From positions 248,001 through 312,000 of the forward strand of contig OZ253477.1 of assembly GCA_965261775.1 (NCBI GenBank): 64,000 nt of DNA, read 5' to 3'. Source of the stretch: G965261775 sp965261775 (lineage in GTDB: Bacteria > Pseudomonadota > Gammaproteobacteria > Eutrophobiales > Eutrophobiaceae). Position numbers and translations under genes: made by a program. Below are positions 8,448 through 17,473 of this stretch, in pieces. The notes under the pieces are model-generated. The model made no database searches. It saw only the letters and a program-made list of their open reading frames with translations, and was not told where the DNA came from. Position 1 is the stretch's first letter. Every line of letters starts with the position of its first letter.

Positions 8448-9083
8448 ATGTTATTTGAATTAAACAGAAAACCGGAGAAACTTCCTTCATCGGAAGAGGC
8501 ATTGCCGGGCAGGGAGGTGCCCATGGCGGTTGAAAATCGTCATTTCGTCAATGGTCATCCCATTCGTCCGCCGTTTCCCGTCAGTGTGCAGCAGGCATTG
8601 TTCGGTCTGGGTTGTTTCTGGGGGGCGGAGCGGCATTTCTGGGTAGAGAAGGGTGTTTATTCTACTGCTGTCGGTTATGCCGGAGGGCATACGCCGAACC
8701 CGATTTATGAAGAAGTTTGTACCGGAATGACGGGACACAATGAGGTCATCATGGTATTTTTTGAGCCGGATGTTGTTAGCTATCGGGAATTATTGACCGT
8801 CTTCTGGGAAGCGCATGATCCGACTCAGGGGATGCGGCAGGGAAACGATGTTGGCACTCAGTATCGTTCGGGCATCTATTTTTTTACGGAAAAACAGAAA
8901 CAACAGGCGGAGCTATCAAGGCAAAATTATCGGACTGCCCTGAACAAGGCGGGTTTCCCTGATATCACGACTGAAATACTGAAGGCTCCGGCATTTTATT
9001 ATGCGGAGCCCCGTCATCAACAATACCTCGCCAAGAACCCGGCGGGTTACTGTGGTCTTGGCGGTACCGGCATAAAATTATGA
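8448..9083 (+). CDS. msrA: Peptide methionine-S-sulfoxide reductase MsrA
   Basis: Reduces methionine-S-sulfoxide in proteins using thioredoxin. The catalytic Cys is in FGLGCFWGAERHFW; the following conserved blocks are YSTAVGYAGGHTPNPIYEEVC and GHNEVIMV. A resolving Cys is in the C-terminal GYCGLGGTGIKL. At 211 residues it has the long N-terminal extension (LPGREVPM...HFVNGHPIRPPFP) of the E. coli-type enzyme. I use ATG 8448; a GTG lies directly before it. It is followed by a regulatory protein gene 71 bases on. Confidence 0.93.
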   Translation: MLFELNRKPEKLPSSEEALPGREVPMAVENRHFVNGHPIRPPFPVSVQQALFGLGCFWGAERHFWVEKGVYSTAVGYAGGHTPNPIYEEVCTGMTGHNEVIMVFFEPDVVSYRELLTVFWEAHDPTQGMRQGNDVGTQYRSGIYFFTEKQKQQAELSRQNYRTALNKAGFPDITTEILKAPAFYYAEPRHQQYLAKNPAGYCGLGGTGIKL

Positions 9084-9154
9084 TATATTTCCCTGATGCA
9101 AATAACTTGTCATAGACGTTTATAGTTCGTTTTTTTCTTGAAAATTTATGTTTC

Positions 9155-11023
9155 ATGTCTGCTGAAAATTTAGAAAAAGTATTAATTGTTGATAATGATT
9201 CCGATTATCGAAAACTCGTCAAGGAATCCCTTGACAGGTTTTTGCCTGACGTAGAATTAATTGAATACGACCCTATTTTGAAAGGGATGCCCGATGATCA
9301 ATTTGATTGGACTCAGTTTGATGTTTTATTACTTGATTATCTTTCCGTGGCGGGCGCGACCAGTCTGGACATTTTGCACAAACATCATAAGAAACCTGAA
9401 TTCCCGGCAACGATAATGTTGACGAATATGGGGATGGAAGAAGTTGCGGTTCATGCTTTGAATCTGGGTATTTATGAATATCAATCAAAACGATCTTTGA
9501 CTGGAGAGAAGCTAAGCCACTCTATTCTCCGCACTTGGCAAAAAAGACTTTCCACGCAGAAGAAACAACTGGAAATTACGCAGCACAACCTTTCTTTCAG
9601 CAAGGAATTTTTTTATGAAAGGCTGGGCAATGCCTACAAGGAAAGTCAGACAAAAAAACGAATACTTGTCATTATCCGGTTGGATAAACTGAAAGAACTT
9701 GCTCACCAGATTGGTATCATTGGTAGAGATACCTTGATTAACCATGTCGGCAGGCAGAGTTTTAAAGTTTTGAAAACTAAGGGGTATAATCCCAATATTA
9801 CCAAGGTTGGTGATGGGGCAGTGGCGATGCAGATAGACTATCCGGACAGTCTTGAGGCGCTTTATGTTAGTATGAAAGGGCTTTGCAAACAGCTTGAAGA
9901 ATCCACTTTCAAGTTTTCTGATAAGAAGTACCTCTATAGTGTTAGTATAGGCTTGCTTGACCTGAGCTTGTTTGACAGGCCGGTTGCCGAATTGATTTGC
10001 CTTGGGCTGGCCGCCGCAAAAAAAGCAGGTAAACAGGAAGGGAACAGTTATTATATGTGGCAACAGCAAGACAAGCTGCCGGGTATTGCTGAAGATCGAA
10101 CTGATATAAAACCAAAAAAAAATATGCAGAAAGCGAAGGCACCGGATACCGCTATTGCACTTGAATCAGGTAAAAAAAAGCTGACCGCCAAACCTGCCCC
10201 CAAACCTGCCCCAGATTCTGTTAAAGCGGCGGCGCCGACAGAGAGGGAAAGGCTTATCACAAAGTTAATTAATGAAAAGAGAATATTACAAACCTATCAG
10301 CCTGCCATCGCCATGTTTAATGACGGTGCGGATAACAAAGAGATATACAAGACAGGGCTGAAAACAATGTTAAAAGATAATAGTCTCAATGACAGTTTGT
10401 CCAACCCATCCTTATTTTCAAGCACGCTCCAGCAAAGCATAAACGAATGGATGTTGACACAGGTCTTTTTACACATTGCGGAAGATATTAGTGCCCAATA
10501 TCGTTTTATTGTTCCCGTGACTGAATTCTGGTTTACCGAAATAACCTTGTTCAACTGGTTACAGGAAACTTTGTCACAGACAAAAGAATATTCTCTCGGC
10601 AAATCAATTATTCTTGATATTTCGGCGGAACTGTTTTTAAAACATCGGAAACGTGCCACCATTTTACTGGATACCTTATATAAAACGCACAGCTTCAGTA
10701 TTGCCTTGTCCAATATCAAGGCTGTTGACAAGATACTTGAACTTCGTGCCGCCACCGCCGCCAGATTTTTATTACTTGATATTGATACGTTAAAAATATT
10801 GAGTGAATCCATATTGCCCGGGAAGTCTGAGGAAGAAGAGCAGAATTTGCTACAATATCTCCAGAGCGAAGGTGTAGGTCTAATAACCTTAGGCATAGAA
10901 ACCTCGGCATTATTAACCGAGGCCGTTGCTTTAGGCACGGATTACGCCATAGGCAGTTTTGTTGGTGAAGTACAGGATACCCTGATAGAAAATAAAATCA
11001 TTGAGTCTTTTGAATTGATGTGA
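9155..11023 (+). CDS. Response regulator with degenerate GGDEF and EAL domains (FimX-like layout)
   Basis: 622 residues in three parts. A receiver domain (about 6-125) has the acidic pair Asp13/Asp15, phospho-acceptor Asp61 in LLLDY, and the conserved Lys in YQSKR, so it looks phosphorylatable. Residues about 160-310 form a GGDEF-like domain whose signature reads VGDGA, so cyclase activity is unlikely. A charged Lys/Pro/Ala linker (about 320-375, with a KPAPKPAP repeat) leads to an EAL-like domain (about 385-620) lacking the EAL metal motif; its end AIGSFVGEVQDTL mirrors the usual YAQGY-x-AEP strand. Such proteins usually bind cyclic di-GMP rather than make or break it, for example FimX in pilus control. 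No sensor kinase is adjacent. A receptor role is inferred. Confidence 0.75.
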   Translation: MSAENLEKVLIVDNDSDYRKLVKESLDRFLPDVELIEYDPILKGMPDDQFDWTQFDVLLLDYLSVAGATSLDILHKHHKKPEFPATIMLTNMGMEEVAVHALNLGIYEYQSKRSLTGEKLSHSILRTWQKRLSTQKKQLEITQHNLSFSKEFFYERLGNAYKESQTKKRILVIIRLDKLKELAHQIGIIGRDTLINHVGRQSFKVLKTKGYNPNITKVGDGAVAMQIDYPDSLEALYVSMKGLCKQLEESTFKFSDKKYLYSVSIGLLDLSLFDRPVAELICLGLAAAKKAGKQEGNSYYMWQQQDKLPGIAEDRTDIKPKKNMQKAKAPDTAIALESGKKKLTAKPAPKPAPDSVKAAAPTERERLITKLINEKRILQTYQPAIAMFNDGADNKEIYKTGLKTMLKDNSLNDSLSNPSLFSSTLQQSINEWMLTQVFLHIAEDISAQYRFIVPVTEFWFTEITLFNWLQETLSQTKEYSLGKSIILDISAELFLKHRKRATILLDTLYKTHSFSIALSNIKAVDKILELRAATAARFLLLDIDTLKILSESILPGKSEEEEQNLLQYLQSEGVGLITLGIETSALLTEAVALGTDYAIGSFVGEVQDTLIENKIIESFELM

Positions 11024-11184
11024 CTGTGGATGACTCCTTGACCTTAATTAATTGCATGGTGTTTGATAGATGGTTGTTGAAACTTGCTGATCGATCAAAA
11101 CGGATGAAGCACGCGATATCGGCATTAAACCGCATATTCATAAAGGCGGGATTGATTATTTAAGTTCGTGTTTTATTAGGAGCA

Positions 11185-11400
11185 ATGACTGTTGTCATGA
11201 TAATTCCCCTGTTTTGTTTTACGCCTGTCGGCAGCCATTTTGCACACAAGCCATGGGAGCCTGATGAAGGTTATGTGCTTTCGGTAAATTTTGTAGGTCG
11301 TTCAGTTTGCCAAGACCTAAATGCAGAAATTCTGACATGCATTATTCAGGTTAAGATAAATTTGAAGTACGATGATGTTAGGGACAACTGTTCCTTATAA
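11185..11400 (+). CDS. Possible small secreted ORF in a 400-base gap
   Basis: The gap 11027-11425 contains an ATG frame of 71 codons preceded closely by AGGAG. The product begins with a hydrophobic segment (MIIPLFCFTPVGSHFA) that could be a signal peptide and has three further Cys. No family is recognised. Upstream, 11100-11165 in another frame reads DEARDIGIKPHIHKGGIDY, which may be a gene remnant. Both are weak. Confidence 0.22.
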   Translation: MTVVMIIPLFCFTPVGSHFAHKPWEPDEGYVLSVNFVGRSVCQDLNAEILTCIIQVKINLKYDDVRDNCSL

Positions 11401-11425
11401 TTGGAAGCTATAACGGGAAATTTTG

Positions 11426-12643
11426 ATGCCTAGGATTAAAGCCACATTTCCAAATCGGAACGGTGAATTACTGGTTGGTCTTCTGGAAACGCCGGATACT
11501 GAAATAAAGGCCTATGCGCTCTTTGCCCACTGCTTCACCTGTTCAAAAGATATCGCCGCCGCTTCAAGAATCACGCGTGCATTAAAAAATAAAGGTATTG
11601 CGACATTGAGGTTTGATTTTACCGGACTGGGTAACAGTGACGGTGATTTTTCAAATACCAACTTTTCCAGCAATGTAGATGATTTAATTTATGCTGCCGA
11701 ATATTTAAAGCAACAATATGAGCCCCCCAAATTAATTATAGGTCACAGTCTAGGCGGTGCCGCGGTATTGATGGCAGCGCACAAAGTCCCCGAGATTGTG
11801 GCCGTCGTTACCATTGCCGCACCTGCAACTGCGGAGCATGTCAGTCATTTACTGTCGAAAGACAGGGAAGATATTCTTGAACATGAAGAGGCTGAAATCA
11901 ATCTGGCCGGGCGCAAATTTACGTTTAAGCGACAGTTTCTGGAAGATATTGATTCCTATAATACGACCGGTCATATCAGTGAACTAGGGAAGGCTTTATT
12001 GCTGTTTCACTCTCCAATTGATGATGTGGTATTAATAGATGAGGCGGCGAAAATCTATGCCTCTGCAAAACACCCTAAAAGTTTTATTTCTCTTGATAAG
12101 GCCGATCACCTGCTTACGAACCGTGAGGACTCGGAATATGTTGCCGATGTGCTAGCCAGTTGGGCCAGTCGTTATTTGTTTCTGGATGAGAAAAAAATGG
12201 AGAGGTCGTCAGGGAAGGCACCGTTCGTTAACAAAGGTGAGATATTGGTTACCGAGAAAAACAGGCAATTTACTCGTAATATTTATTCAGCGGAGCATCA
12301 ACTTACGGCGGATGAACCTGTTGGTATCGGAGATAATCTGGGACCAAGTCCATATGAATTGCTTTTGGCTTCCTTGGGCAGTTGTACGTCAATGACAATG
12401 AGAATGTATGCTAATAAAAAGAAGCTCGATCTGGATAATATTGAAGTCAGACTTTATTATGAACGGGAACATTATGACGATTGCAAGGCATCGGGTCATA
12501 TAGAAAAAATCATTAAACGTATAAAACTTGAGGGAAATCTTGACGATAAAGAAAAGGATAAGTTGCTGGCAATCGCCGAGAAATGTCCAGTGAATAAAAT
12601 GTTGTTCAATGCTATCAAGATTGAATCGGAATTAATAGATTAA
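11426..12643 (+). CDS. Fused alpha/beta-hydrolase and OsmC-like protein
   Basis: 405 residues from ATG 11426. The N-terminal half (about 1-255) is an alpha/beta hydrolase: AHCFTCSKD, RFDFTGLGNSDGDF, nucleophile Ser in GHSLGG, and a His in KADHLL. The C-terminal half (about 270-405) is an OsmC/Ohr-like domain: GIGDNLGPSPYELLLASLGSC with the first reactive Cys, and CPVNKML with the second. OsmC proteins reduce organic or fatty-acid hydroperoxides, so the fusion may release and detoxify oxidised acyl groups (inference). This two-domain fusion is found in several bacterial lineages. The gene stands alone. Confidence 0.9.
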   Translation: MPRIKATFPNRNGELLVGLLETPDTEIKAYALFAHCFTCSKDIAAASRITRALKNKGIATLRFDFTGLGNSDGDFSNTNFSSNVDDLIYAAEYLKQQYEPPKLIIGHSLGGAAVLMAAHKVPEIVAVVTIAAPATAEHVSHLLSKDREDILEHEEAEINLAGRKFTFKRQFLEDIDSYNTTGHISELGKALLLFHSPIDDVVLIDEAAKIYASAKHPKSFISLDKADHLLTNREDSEYVADVLASWASRYLFLDEKKMERSSGKAPFVNKGEILVTEKNRQFTRNIYSAEHQLTADEPVGIGDNLGPSPYELLLASLGSCTSMTMRMYANKKKLDLDNIEVRLYYEREHYDDCKASGHIEKIIKRIKLEGNLDDKEKDKLLAIAEKCPVNKMLFNAIKIESELID

Positions 12644-13193
12644 TCTGTTAGGGCTAGGGCAGATAAAAATTTACTGCTGTGAACAGGACTCTTATTTCAA
12701 CATTTTGAACTTGTCGTCCTGGATATTTCATCAATACTGGCCGTTGATTGGAGCACCGGCGATGACGGGGGGCGTGTTCTGTAGACAGTTTCAGTTGTGG
12801 TTTGCCGATGTGATACTCCTGTATGTCGATGTGGTAGTGATCGGTAAAAAATCATGTCGGGGTCGGGTGGTGTTACTTTAATGTATGCGGTTTGGGAGAA
12901 GCTCATAAAAAAGACACAGCAGGCGTGGTTTATCGTCTCAACGGGTATATTGAAAACGGTGCTGTGGGATTATCTGAAGGGCACTGCAGTTATGCAGGTG
13001 GAGAGCAATTGAGATATTTTAATTTTTGTTGAAGATGCCGTTGTTATCAGGTTATGGGTTATGGATAGAGATAAAACGCGGCAAGTATCAGGTGTTTATA
13101 GGGTGTCCGTGTCCACTGCGCTTGCAGAAGGTACTGAGCGTGACATGGAAAGCCTGAAGTAAAAACGATAAAACCTCATCGGGCGGCGCTACC
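12644..13193. other. 550-base stretch without a supported gene
   Basis: No frame here has both a good start and a recognisable product. A plus-strand frame without a usable start reads for about 65 codons from 12672, and an ATG at 12881 opens 43 codons ending in AVMQVESN. Neither resembles a family I know. The stretch may hold gene debris and the promoter of waaA. Confidence 0.4.
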
Positions 13194-14480
13194 TTGCGGT
13201 TTTTTTATACTCTTGTCATTTATTTATTATTACCCTTTATCATATTAAGACTGTTCTTCCTAAGTCGAAAGAATCCAGCATACGGTACAAGGTGGCGAGA
13301 GCGTTTCGGTTTTTTATCCCGACAGATATCTGCACGACCGACTATATGGATCCATGCCGTTTCAGTTGGTGAAGTCAATGCAAGCAAGCCGCTTGTCAGA
13401 TATATCTTGGCGCACTATAAAAATTATCGGGTATTGATAACGACGGTCACACCCACGGGGGCCTTGATGGTGCGGCGGCATTTTTCAAACGATGTCGTAC
13501 ATCATTATTTTCCCTATGATTTAACGTTCGCGATAAAACGTTTCCTGAAAACGGTGCGGCCAGTGATGTTTATGACCATGGAAACCGAGCTCTGGCCTAA
13601 CCTTTTTAATATCTGTAAAGCGGCGCGGATACCGATATTAATCATCAATGCGAGGTTAAGTGAAAAATCTGTCGGAGGCTATCAAAGAATATCAGCATTA
13701 ACTCGGGAAATGTTGTTTTCCGTCAGTGCCATTGCCGCACAGACGCGGGAGGATGCTGACAGGTTTATCAGATTAGGGGCATCAAAAGACAGGGTTTTTG
13801 TGACGGGCAATCTGAAATTCGATGTCAGTATTTCACCGGAAAGCCATGCACGGGCTGAATCCTTAAGGCGTTATTTTTCCTCCAGTCGCCCGATCTGGAT
13901 TGCCGCCAGTACCCGGTCCGGTGAAGAGGAAATGATCTTGAACGCTCACAAGGCAATTCTGAAGAACAACCAGGATGCTATTTTGATTTTGGCCCCCCGC
14001 CATCCTGAACGTGTTGATGAGGTTGCCGAAATTTGTAAGAAAAATCATCTTGAGTACGTTAGACGAACGGAGAAAAAAGCATTGACGGCAACACATTCAG
14101 TTTACTTACTGGATACGCTGGGAGAGCTACAATCACATTATATGATTTCCCAAGTTGCTTTCGTCGGCGGCAGTTTGGTGAATACCGGCGGACAGAACAT
14201 GATAGAAGCGGCCAGCCTCGGCCTGCCAATAATCTGTGGTCACTATACGTATAACTTCGCCGAGATGATGACGTTGCTCTCCGGGAAGGAAGCAGTGAAA
14301 ATTGTAGCTGATGCGGAAGAATTGTCCGGTCGGGTCTGCGATTTTTTCGCCGATGCAGATATGAGGCAGGAAGTCGGCGAGAAGGCGCGTTCGGTTGTCA
14401 ACGCCAACAAGGGGAGCCTTGCAAAGGTTGTGAAATTGCTCAGTCCTTATCTGTCCGGCGATACGTTTCGGCAAGATTAA
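13194..14480 (+). CDS. waaA: 3-deoxy-D-manno-octulosonic acid (Kdo) transferase
   Basis: Transfers Kdo from CMP-Kdo to lipid A precursor at the inner membrane, starting the LPS core. 428 residues. The N-terminal membrane anchor (RFFYTLVIYLLLPFIILRLFF) is followed by NPAYGTRWRERFGF and IWIHAVSVGEVNASKPL, where the Glu of VSVGE is the catalytic base in this family. The C-terminal GT-B half has RHPERVDEV and FVGGSLVNTGGQNMIEAASLG. The start is a TTG with only a weak upstream ribosome site; no ATG fits the family's N-terminus. The stop overlaps an ATG (TAATG). Confidence 0.93.
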   Translation: MRFFYTLVIYLLLPFIILRLFFLSRKNPAYGTRWRERFGFLSRQISARPTIWIHAVSVGEVNASKPLVRYILAHYKNYRVLITTVTPTGALMVRRHFSNDVVHHYFPYDLTFAIKRFLKTVRPVMFMTMETELWPNLFNICKAARIPILIINARLSEKSVGGYQRISALTREMLFSVSAIAAQTREDADRFIRLGASKDRVFVTGNLKFDVSISPESHARAESLRRYFSSSRPIWIAASTRSGEEEMILNAHKAILKNNQDAILILAPRHPERVDEVAEICKKNHLEYVRRTEKKALTATHSVYLLDTLGELQSHYMISQVAFVGGSLVNTGGQNMIEAASLGLPIICGHYTYNFAEMMTLLSGKEAVKIVADAEELSGRVCDFFADADMRQEVGEKARSVVNANKGSLAKVVKLLSPYLSGDTFRQD

Positions 14481-14560
14481 TGAATAGATATGCTATACTG
14501 CACGGGTTCTGGTTAAACTTGGTGGATTGCTCGCAAGAATACGATTTAAGAGGTGTAATA

Positions 14561-14941
14561 ATGAGAACATTAATAGCGGTGATATTCCTGTTGATTGGTG
14601 GGCTGGGGACGCTGAATATGGCGTATGCGGATGGGTATCCTACAGAAGAAACAGTACGGTTTGTGCTGGGTTGTATGATAGACTTGGGTGGCGAGACGGA
14701 CGAAAATTTATATACCTGTATTTGCCGATACGACACAATACGTAACGCCATCACATTTAGTGATTATGAGGAAGGGGTAACTTATGAGCGCAACAAGGCC
14801 ATGCCGGGAGAAAAAGGCGGTTTTTTCAGAGATAACAGCAGAGGCAAAAAATTTCATAAGCGTCTCGTTATGATCAGGAGAGATGCTGAAAATGCTTGTC
14901 CGGTAACAAGGCGGGTTAAGTTAAAGAGGCCTGCGTCCTAG
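14561..14941 (+). CDS. Small secreted four-Cys protein upstream of xoxF
   Basis: 126 residues from ATG 14561, preceded by AAGAGGTG. A longer frame opens at 14480, but the inner start begins a clean signal peptide (MRTLIAVIFLLIGGLG, cleavage likely after YA-DG). The mature part has four Cys: GCMIDLGGETDE, a CxC in YTCICRYD, and one in NACPV, so two disulfides are likely. I do not recognise the family with certainty. Its place 80 bases after waaA and 360 bases before xoxF leaves its pathway open; a link to methanol oxidation is only suggested by position. Confidence 0.6.
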   Translation: MRTLIAVIFLLIGGLGTLNMAYADGYPTEETVRFVLGCMIDLGGETDENLYTCICRYDTIRNAITFSDYEEGVTYERNKAMPGEKGGFFRDNSRGKKFHKRLVMIRRDAENACPVTRRVKLKRPAS

Positions 14942-15074
14942 CAAATCAAACTGGCAAAAGGTTAAGCCCCCGGTTTTTTTAGCGGTGCGACGCAAGATGA
15001 GGTGTAAATTCACCGGGTTTGGCGTATGGGTTTGTTATCTGGATAGTACGTTTAGTATAATTATCAAGCAACGC

Positions 15075-15103
15075 TTGTACTTGAACAAAAAAATTCCTAT
15101 AAT
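15075..15103 (+). promoter_or_regulatory. Sigma70-type promoter for xoxF
   Basis: TTGTAC at 15075-15080 and a perfect TATAAT at 15098-15103 are separated by 17 bases. Transcription would start near 15110, leaving a leader of about 190 bases before the xoxF ATG. Nothing else in the 361-base gap 14942-15302 looks like a gene. Confidence 0.6.
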
Positions 15104-15224
15104 GTGGAACAGAATGGTTGTAGCGATCCAAAAGGTTCACACTGTAAAGGAGTTTAATGGAAATGGACATCAGGGATTAATGAAATCGTTACCGATTTTT
15201 AATAAGGCTCTATAGTACTTATTT

Positions 15225-15264
15225 GATCTCGAGGTGCTATAAAGTTGTCTATGATGACGAGATC
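15225..15264 (+). promoter_or_regulatory. Inverted repeat in the xoxF leader
   Basis: GATCTCG (15225-15231) and its exact complement CGAGATC (15258-15264) enclose 26 bases, between the predicted start site and the strong ribosome site AGGAGGGG at 15292-15299. It could be an operator or an RNA hairpin. Seven base pairs alone could arise by chance. Confidence 0.3.
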
Positions 15265-15302
15265 AGGCACGACATGATCAAATTTTTTAATAGGAGGGGA
15301 TC

Positions 15303-17240
15303 ATGAGTAAATTATCAATAAAGAAATGGCTCTTTGCCGCACTGGCATTGGGGATTTCTACGTCGGCCATGGCGAATAATGAAGTTCGCAAGCTGATTGA
15401 AAATCCCAATTATTGGGCCTATCCCGGTGGTGACTACAACAACTGGCGTTATACCGAGTTGAATCAAATCAACAAGAAAAATGCCAGCAAACTGGTTACC
15501 GCCTGGACATTTTCAACCGGTCGCCTGCAAGGTCATGAAGGCGGTCCGTTGGTACTTCCACCAAGCGCAACCGGTCTCTCCGGTGATACGCTTTACATTC
15601 ATTCTTCGTTTCCAAATGATGTTTTCGCTATCAGTCTGGATACTCTTGAGATCGTTTGGTATCACGAACCACAACAGGACGAAGCTGAAACCGTTCCTGT
15701 GATGTGCTGTGATATCGTCAATCGTGGTCTGGGTTACAGCATGGGTCAGATCTATCTGCAACAGGCAGATACTGCTCTGGTAGCTCTGGATGCCAAGACG
15801 GGGAAAGTGAATTGGACGGTTGAAAACGGCCGCGAAATCGGTTTTGGCCCCAAAGCTGGCAATACCGCCACCAACGCACCGCATCCAATGAAGGATAAAG
15901 TCATTACAGGCTGTTCCGGTGCCGAATTCGGCGTTCGTTGCTGGATTGCCGCTTTCAATGCGAAAGACGGGAAACTGGCATGGCGTGCATTCAGCATGGG
16001 CCCGGATAAAGACATTCTTTTCGATTCCAATACTACTTCACTGGGTAAGAAAGTCGGCAAGAATTCTTCATTAAAAACCTGGTGTTCTAATTCCGACTGG
16101 AAAGCACCTGCAACTGGTCCTAGTAAATGTAAGGGATTGAGTGATCAATGGAAAACAGGTGGTGGTTCCGTTTGGGGCTGGTTTCCAGCAGACTTTAAGG
16201 AAAATCTGCTGTACTACGGTAGTGGTAACCCGTCAACTTGGAATCCGGTAGTACGTCCTGGTGATAACAAATGGTCAATGACTATTTTTGCGCGTGACAT
16301 TGATACTGGTATTGCGCGCTGGGCTTACCAGATGACTCCGCACGACGAATGGGATTATGATGGCGTTAATGAAATGATCTTGGCTGACATGAAAGTCAAG
16401 GGTAAAATGACACCCGCTCTGGTTCATTTCGACCGTAATGGTTTTGCCTATACCATGAATCGTAAAACCGGCGCCTTGCTGGTTGCTGAAAAATATGATC
16501 CTGCGGTTAACTGGGCGACTCATATTGATATGAAAACCGGTTATCCTCAGACGGTGAACAAGTATTCCACCCATTACAATGGTGAAGATACTGTTTCCAA
16601 GGATATCTGCCCGGCGGCACTTGGTACCAAGGATCAGCAGCCTGCTGCCTATTCTCCGCGTACCGGTCTGTTTTATGTGCCGACCAACCATGTGTGCATG
16701 ACTTACGAACCGGTAAGTTACGCCGCTGGTGGTAACCAATATACGGCAGGTCAGGCTTATGTAAACGCGAACCTGACAATGTATCCGGCCGGTGCGGTTT
16801 GTCCGGATTGCCCGAACAACAATGCTGCCAAGGACAATATGGGTAACATGATTGCTTGGGATGCTGATAAGGGTAAGATTGTATGGTCTATCCCTGAACA
16901 GTGGTCAGTATGGTCTGGCGCACTTGCTACCGCGGGTGACGTTGTTTTCTACGGTACTCTGGATGCTTATGCCAAGGCTGTTGATGCCAAATCAGGCAAA
17001 TTGCTGTGGAAGTTTAAAGCACCTTCAGGCATTATTGGCAACTTTAATTCTTGGTCCCACAAAGGCAAGCAATATGTTGGTGTCCTTTCGGGGATCGGTG
17101 GTTGGGCTGGCGCGGTTGTCGCTATCCCGGGTCTGGCAGCTGCTCCTGATGTAGCGGCTCTGGGTGCGGTAGGCGGTTATCGTAAACTGCTGAACTCTTC
17201 TCGTAACAGTGGGGTTCTGATGGTATTCAGCTTGCCATAA
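15303..17240 (+). CDS. xoxF: Lanthanide-type PQQ methanol dehydrogenase XoxF
   Basis: Periplasmic oxidation of methanol to formaldehyde (or formate) with PQQ. 645 residues with a Sec signal peptide ending at SAMA-NN (about residue 25). The vicinal disulfide pair is Cys135-Cys136 in MCCDIVNRG. The active site reads PHDEWDYDGVNE: Asp351 is the catalytic base and Asp353, two residues on, is the extra Asp that marks XoxF lanthanide binding (MxaF has Ala there). Unusual are an insertion near 255-280 with Cys261 and Cys276, and a CPDC pair (500/503). It is preceded by a very strong ribosome site and a consensus-like promoter, and followed by its own terminator, suggesting high expression separate from the next genes. 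Confidence in XoxF against MxaF is high. Confidence 0.95.
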   Translation: MSKLSIKKWLFAALALGISTSAMANNEVRKLIENPNYWAYPGGDYNNWRYTELNQINKKNASKLVTAWTFSTGRLQGHEGGPLVLPPSATGLSGDTLYIHSSFPNDVFAISLDTLEIVWYHEPQQDEAETVPVMCCDIVNRGLGYSMGQIYLQQADTALVALDAKTGKVNWTVENGREIGFGPKAGNTATNAPHPMKDKVITGCSGAEFGVRCWIAAFNAKDGKLAWRAFSMGPDKDILFDSNTTSLGKKVGKNSSLKTWCSNSDWKAPATGPSKCKGLSDQWKTGGGSVWGWFPADFKENLLYYGSGNPSTWNPVVRPGDNKWSMTIFARDIDTGIARWAYQMTPHDEWDYDGVNEMILADMKVKGKMTPALVHFDRNGFAYTMNRKTGALLVAEKYDPAVNWATHIDMKTGYPQTVNKYSTHYNGEDTVSKDICPAALGTKDQQPAAYSPRTGLFYVPTNHVCMTYEPVSYAAGGNQYTAGQAYVNANLTMYPAGAVCPDCPNNNAAKDNMGNMIAWDADKGKIVWSIPEQWSVWSGALATAGDVVFYGTLDAYAKAVDAKSGKLLWKFKAPSGIIGNFNSWSHKGKQYVGVLSGIGGWAGAVVAIPGLAAAPDVAALGAVGGYRKLLNSSRNSGVLMVFSLP

Positions 17241-17271
17241 GAAAAAAAGTAGATATCAGTATATTTGATTT

Positions 17272-17305
17272 ATCCCTCGCTACTTCGGTAGCGGGGGATT
17301 TTTTT
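17272..17305 (+). terminator. Rho-independent terminator after xoxF
   Basis: ATCCCTCGCTAC, a TTCG loop and GTAGCGGGGGAT form a 12-pair stem with one G-U pair, followed by seven T (17299-17305). It lies 31 bases after the xoxF stop. It probably makes the xoxF message more abundant than the downstream pseudoazurin-xoxJ message. Confidence 0.9.
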
Positions 17306-17473
17306 ACTCATAAGTTTCGTGTTAAAATAGACAACGGAAATAAGAACTTGATATGAAATGACAGGTCGTTAAGTGATACCCATTTGATAATGTAAACCGG
17401 AGCTTTATGATTCCAAAATAATTACTGATTAAGGCACTAGATTTACTATCAATATCGTTGGAGAAGAATAGTC

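Noticed and set aside
10190..10215. Short tandem repeat (aaacctgcccc)
   Set aside because: It only encodes the KPAPKPAP linker of the receiver protein; not a mobile or CRISPR repeat.
12697..12906. 69-codon minus-strand frame in the gap before waaA
   Set aside because: Composition is Ser/Thr/Arg-rich and random-looking, no ribosome site, no family.
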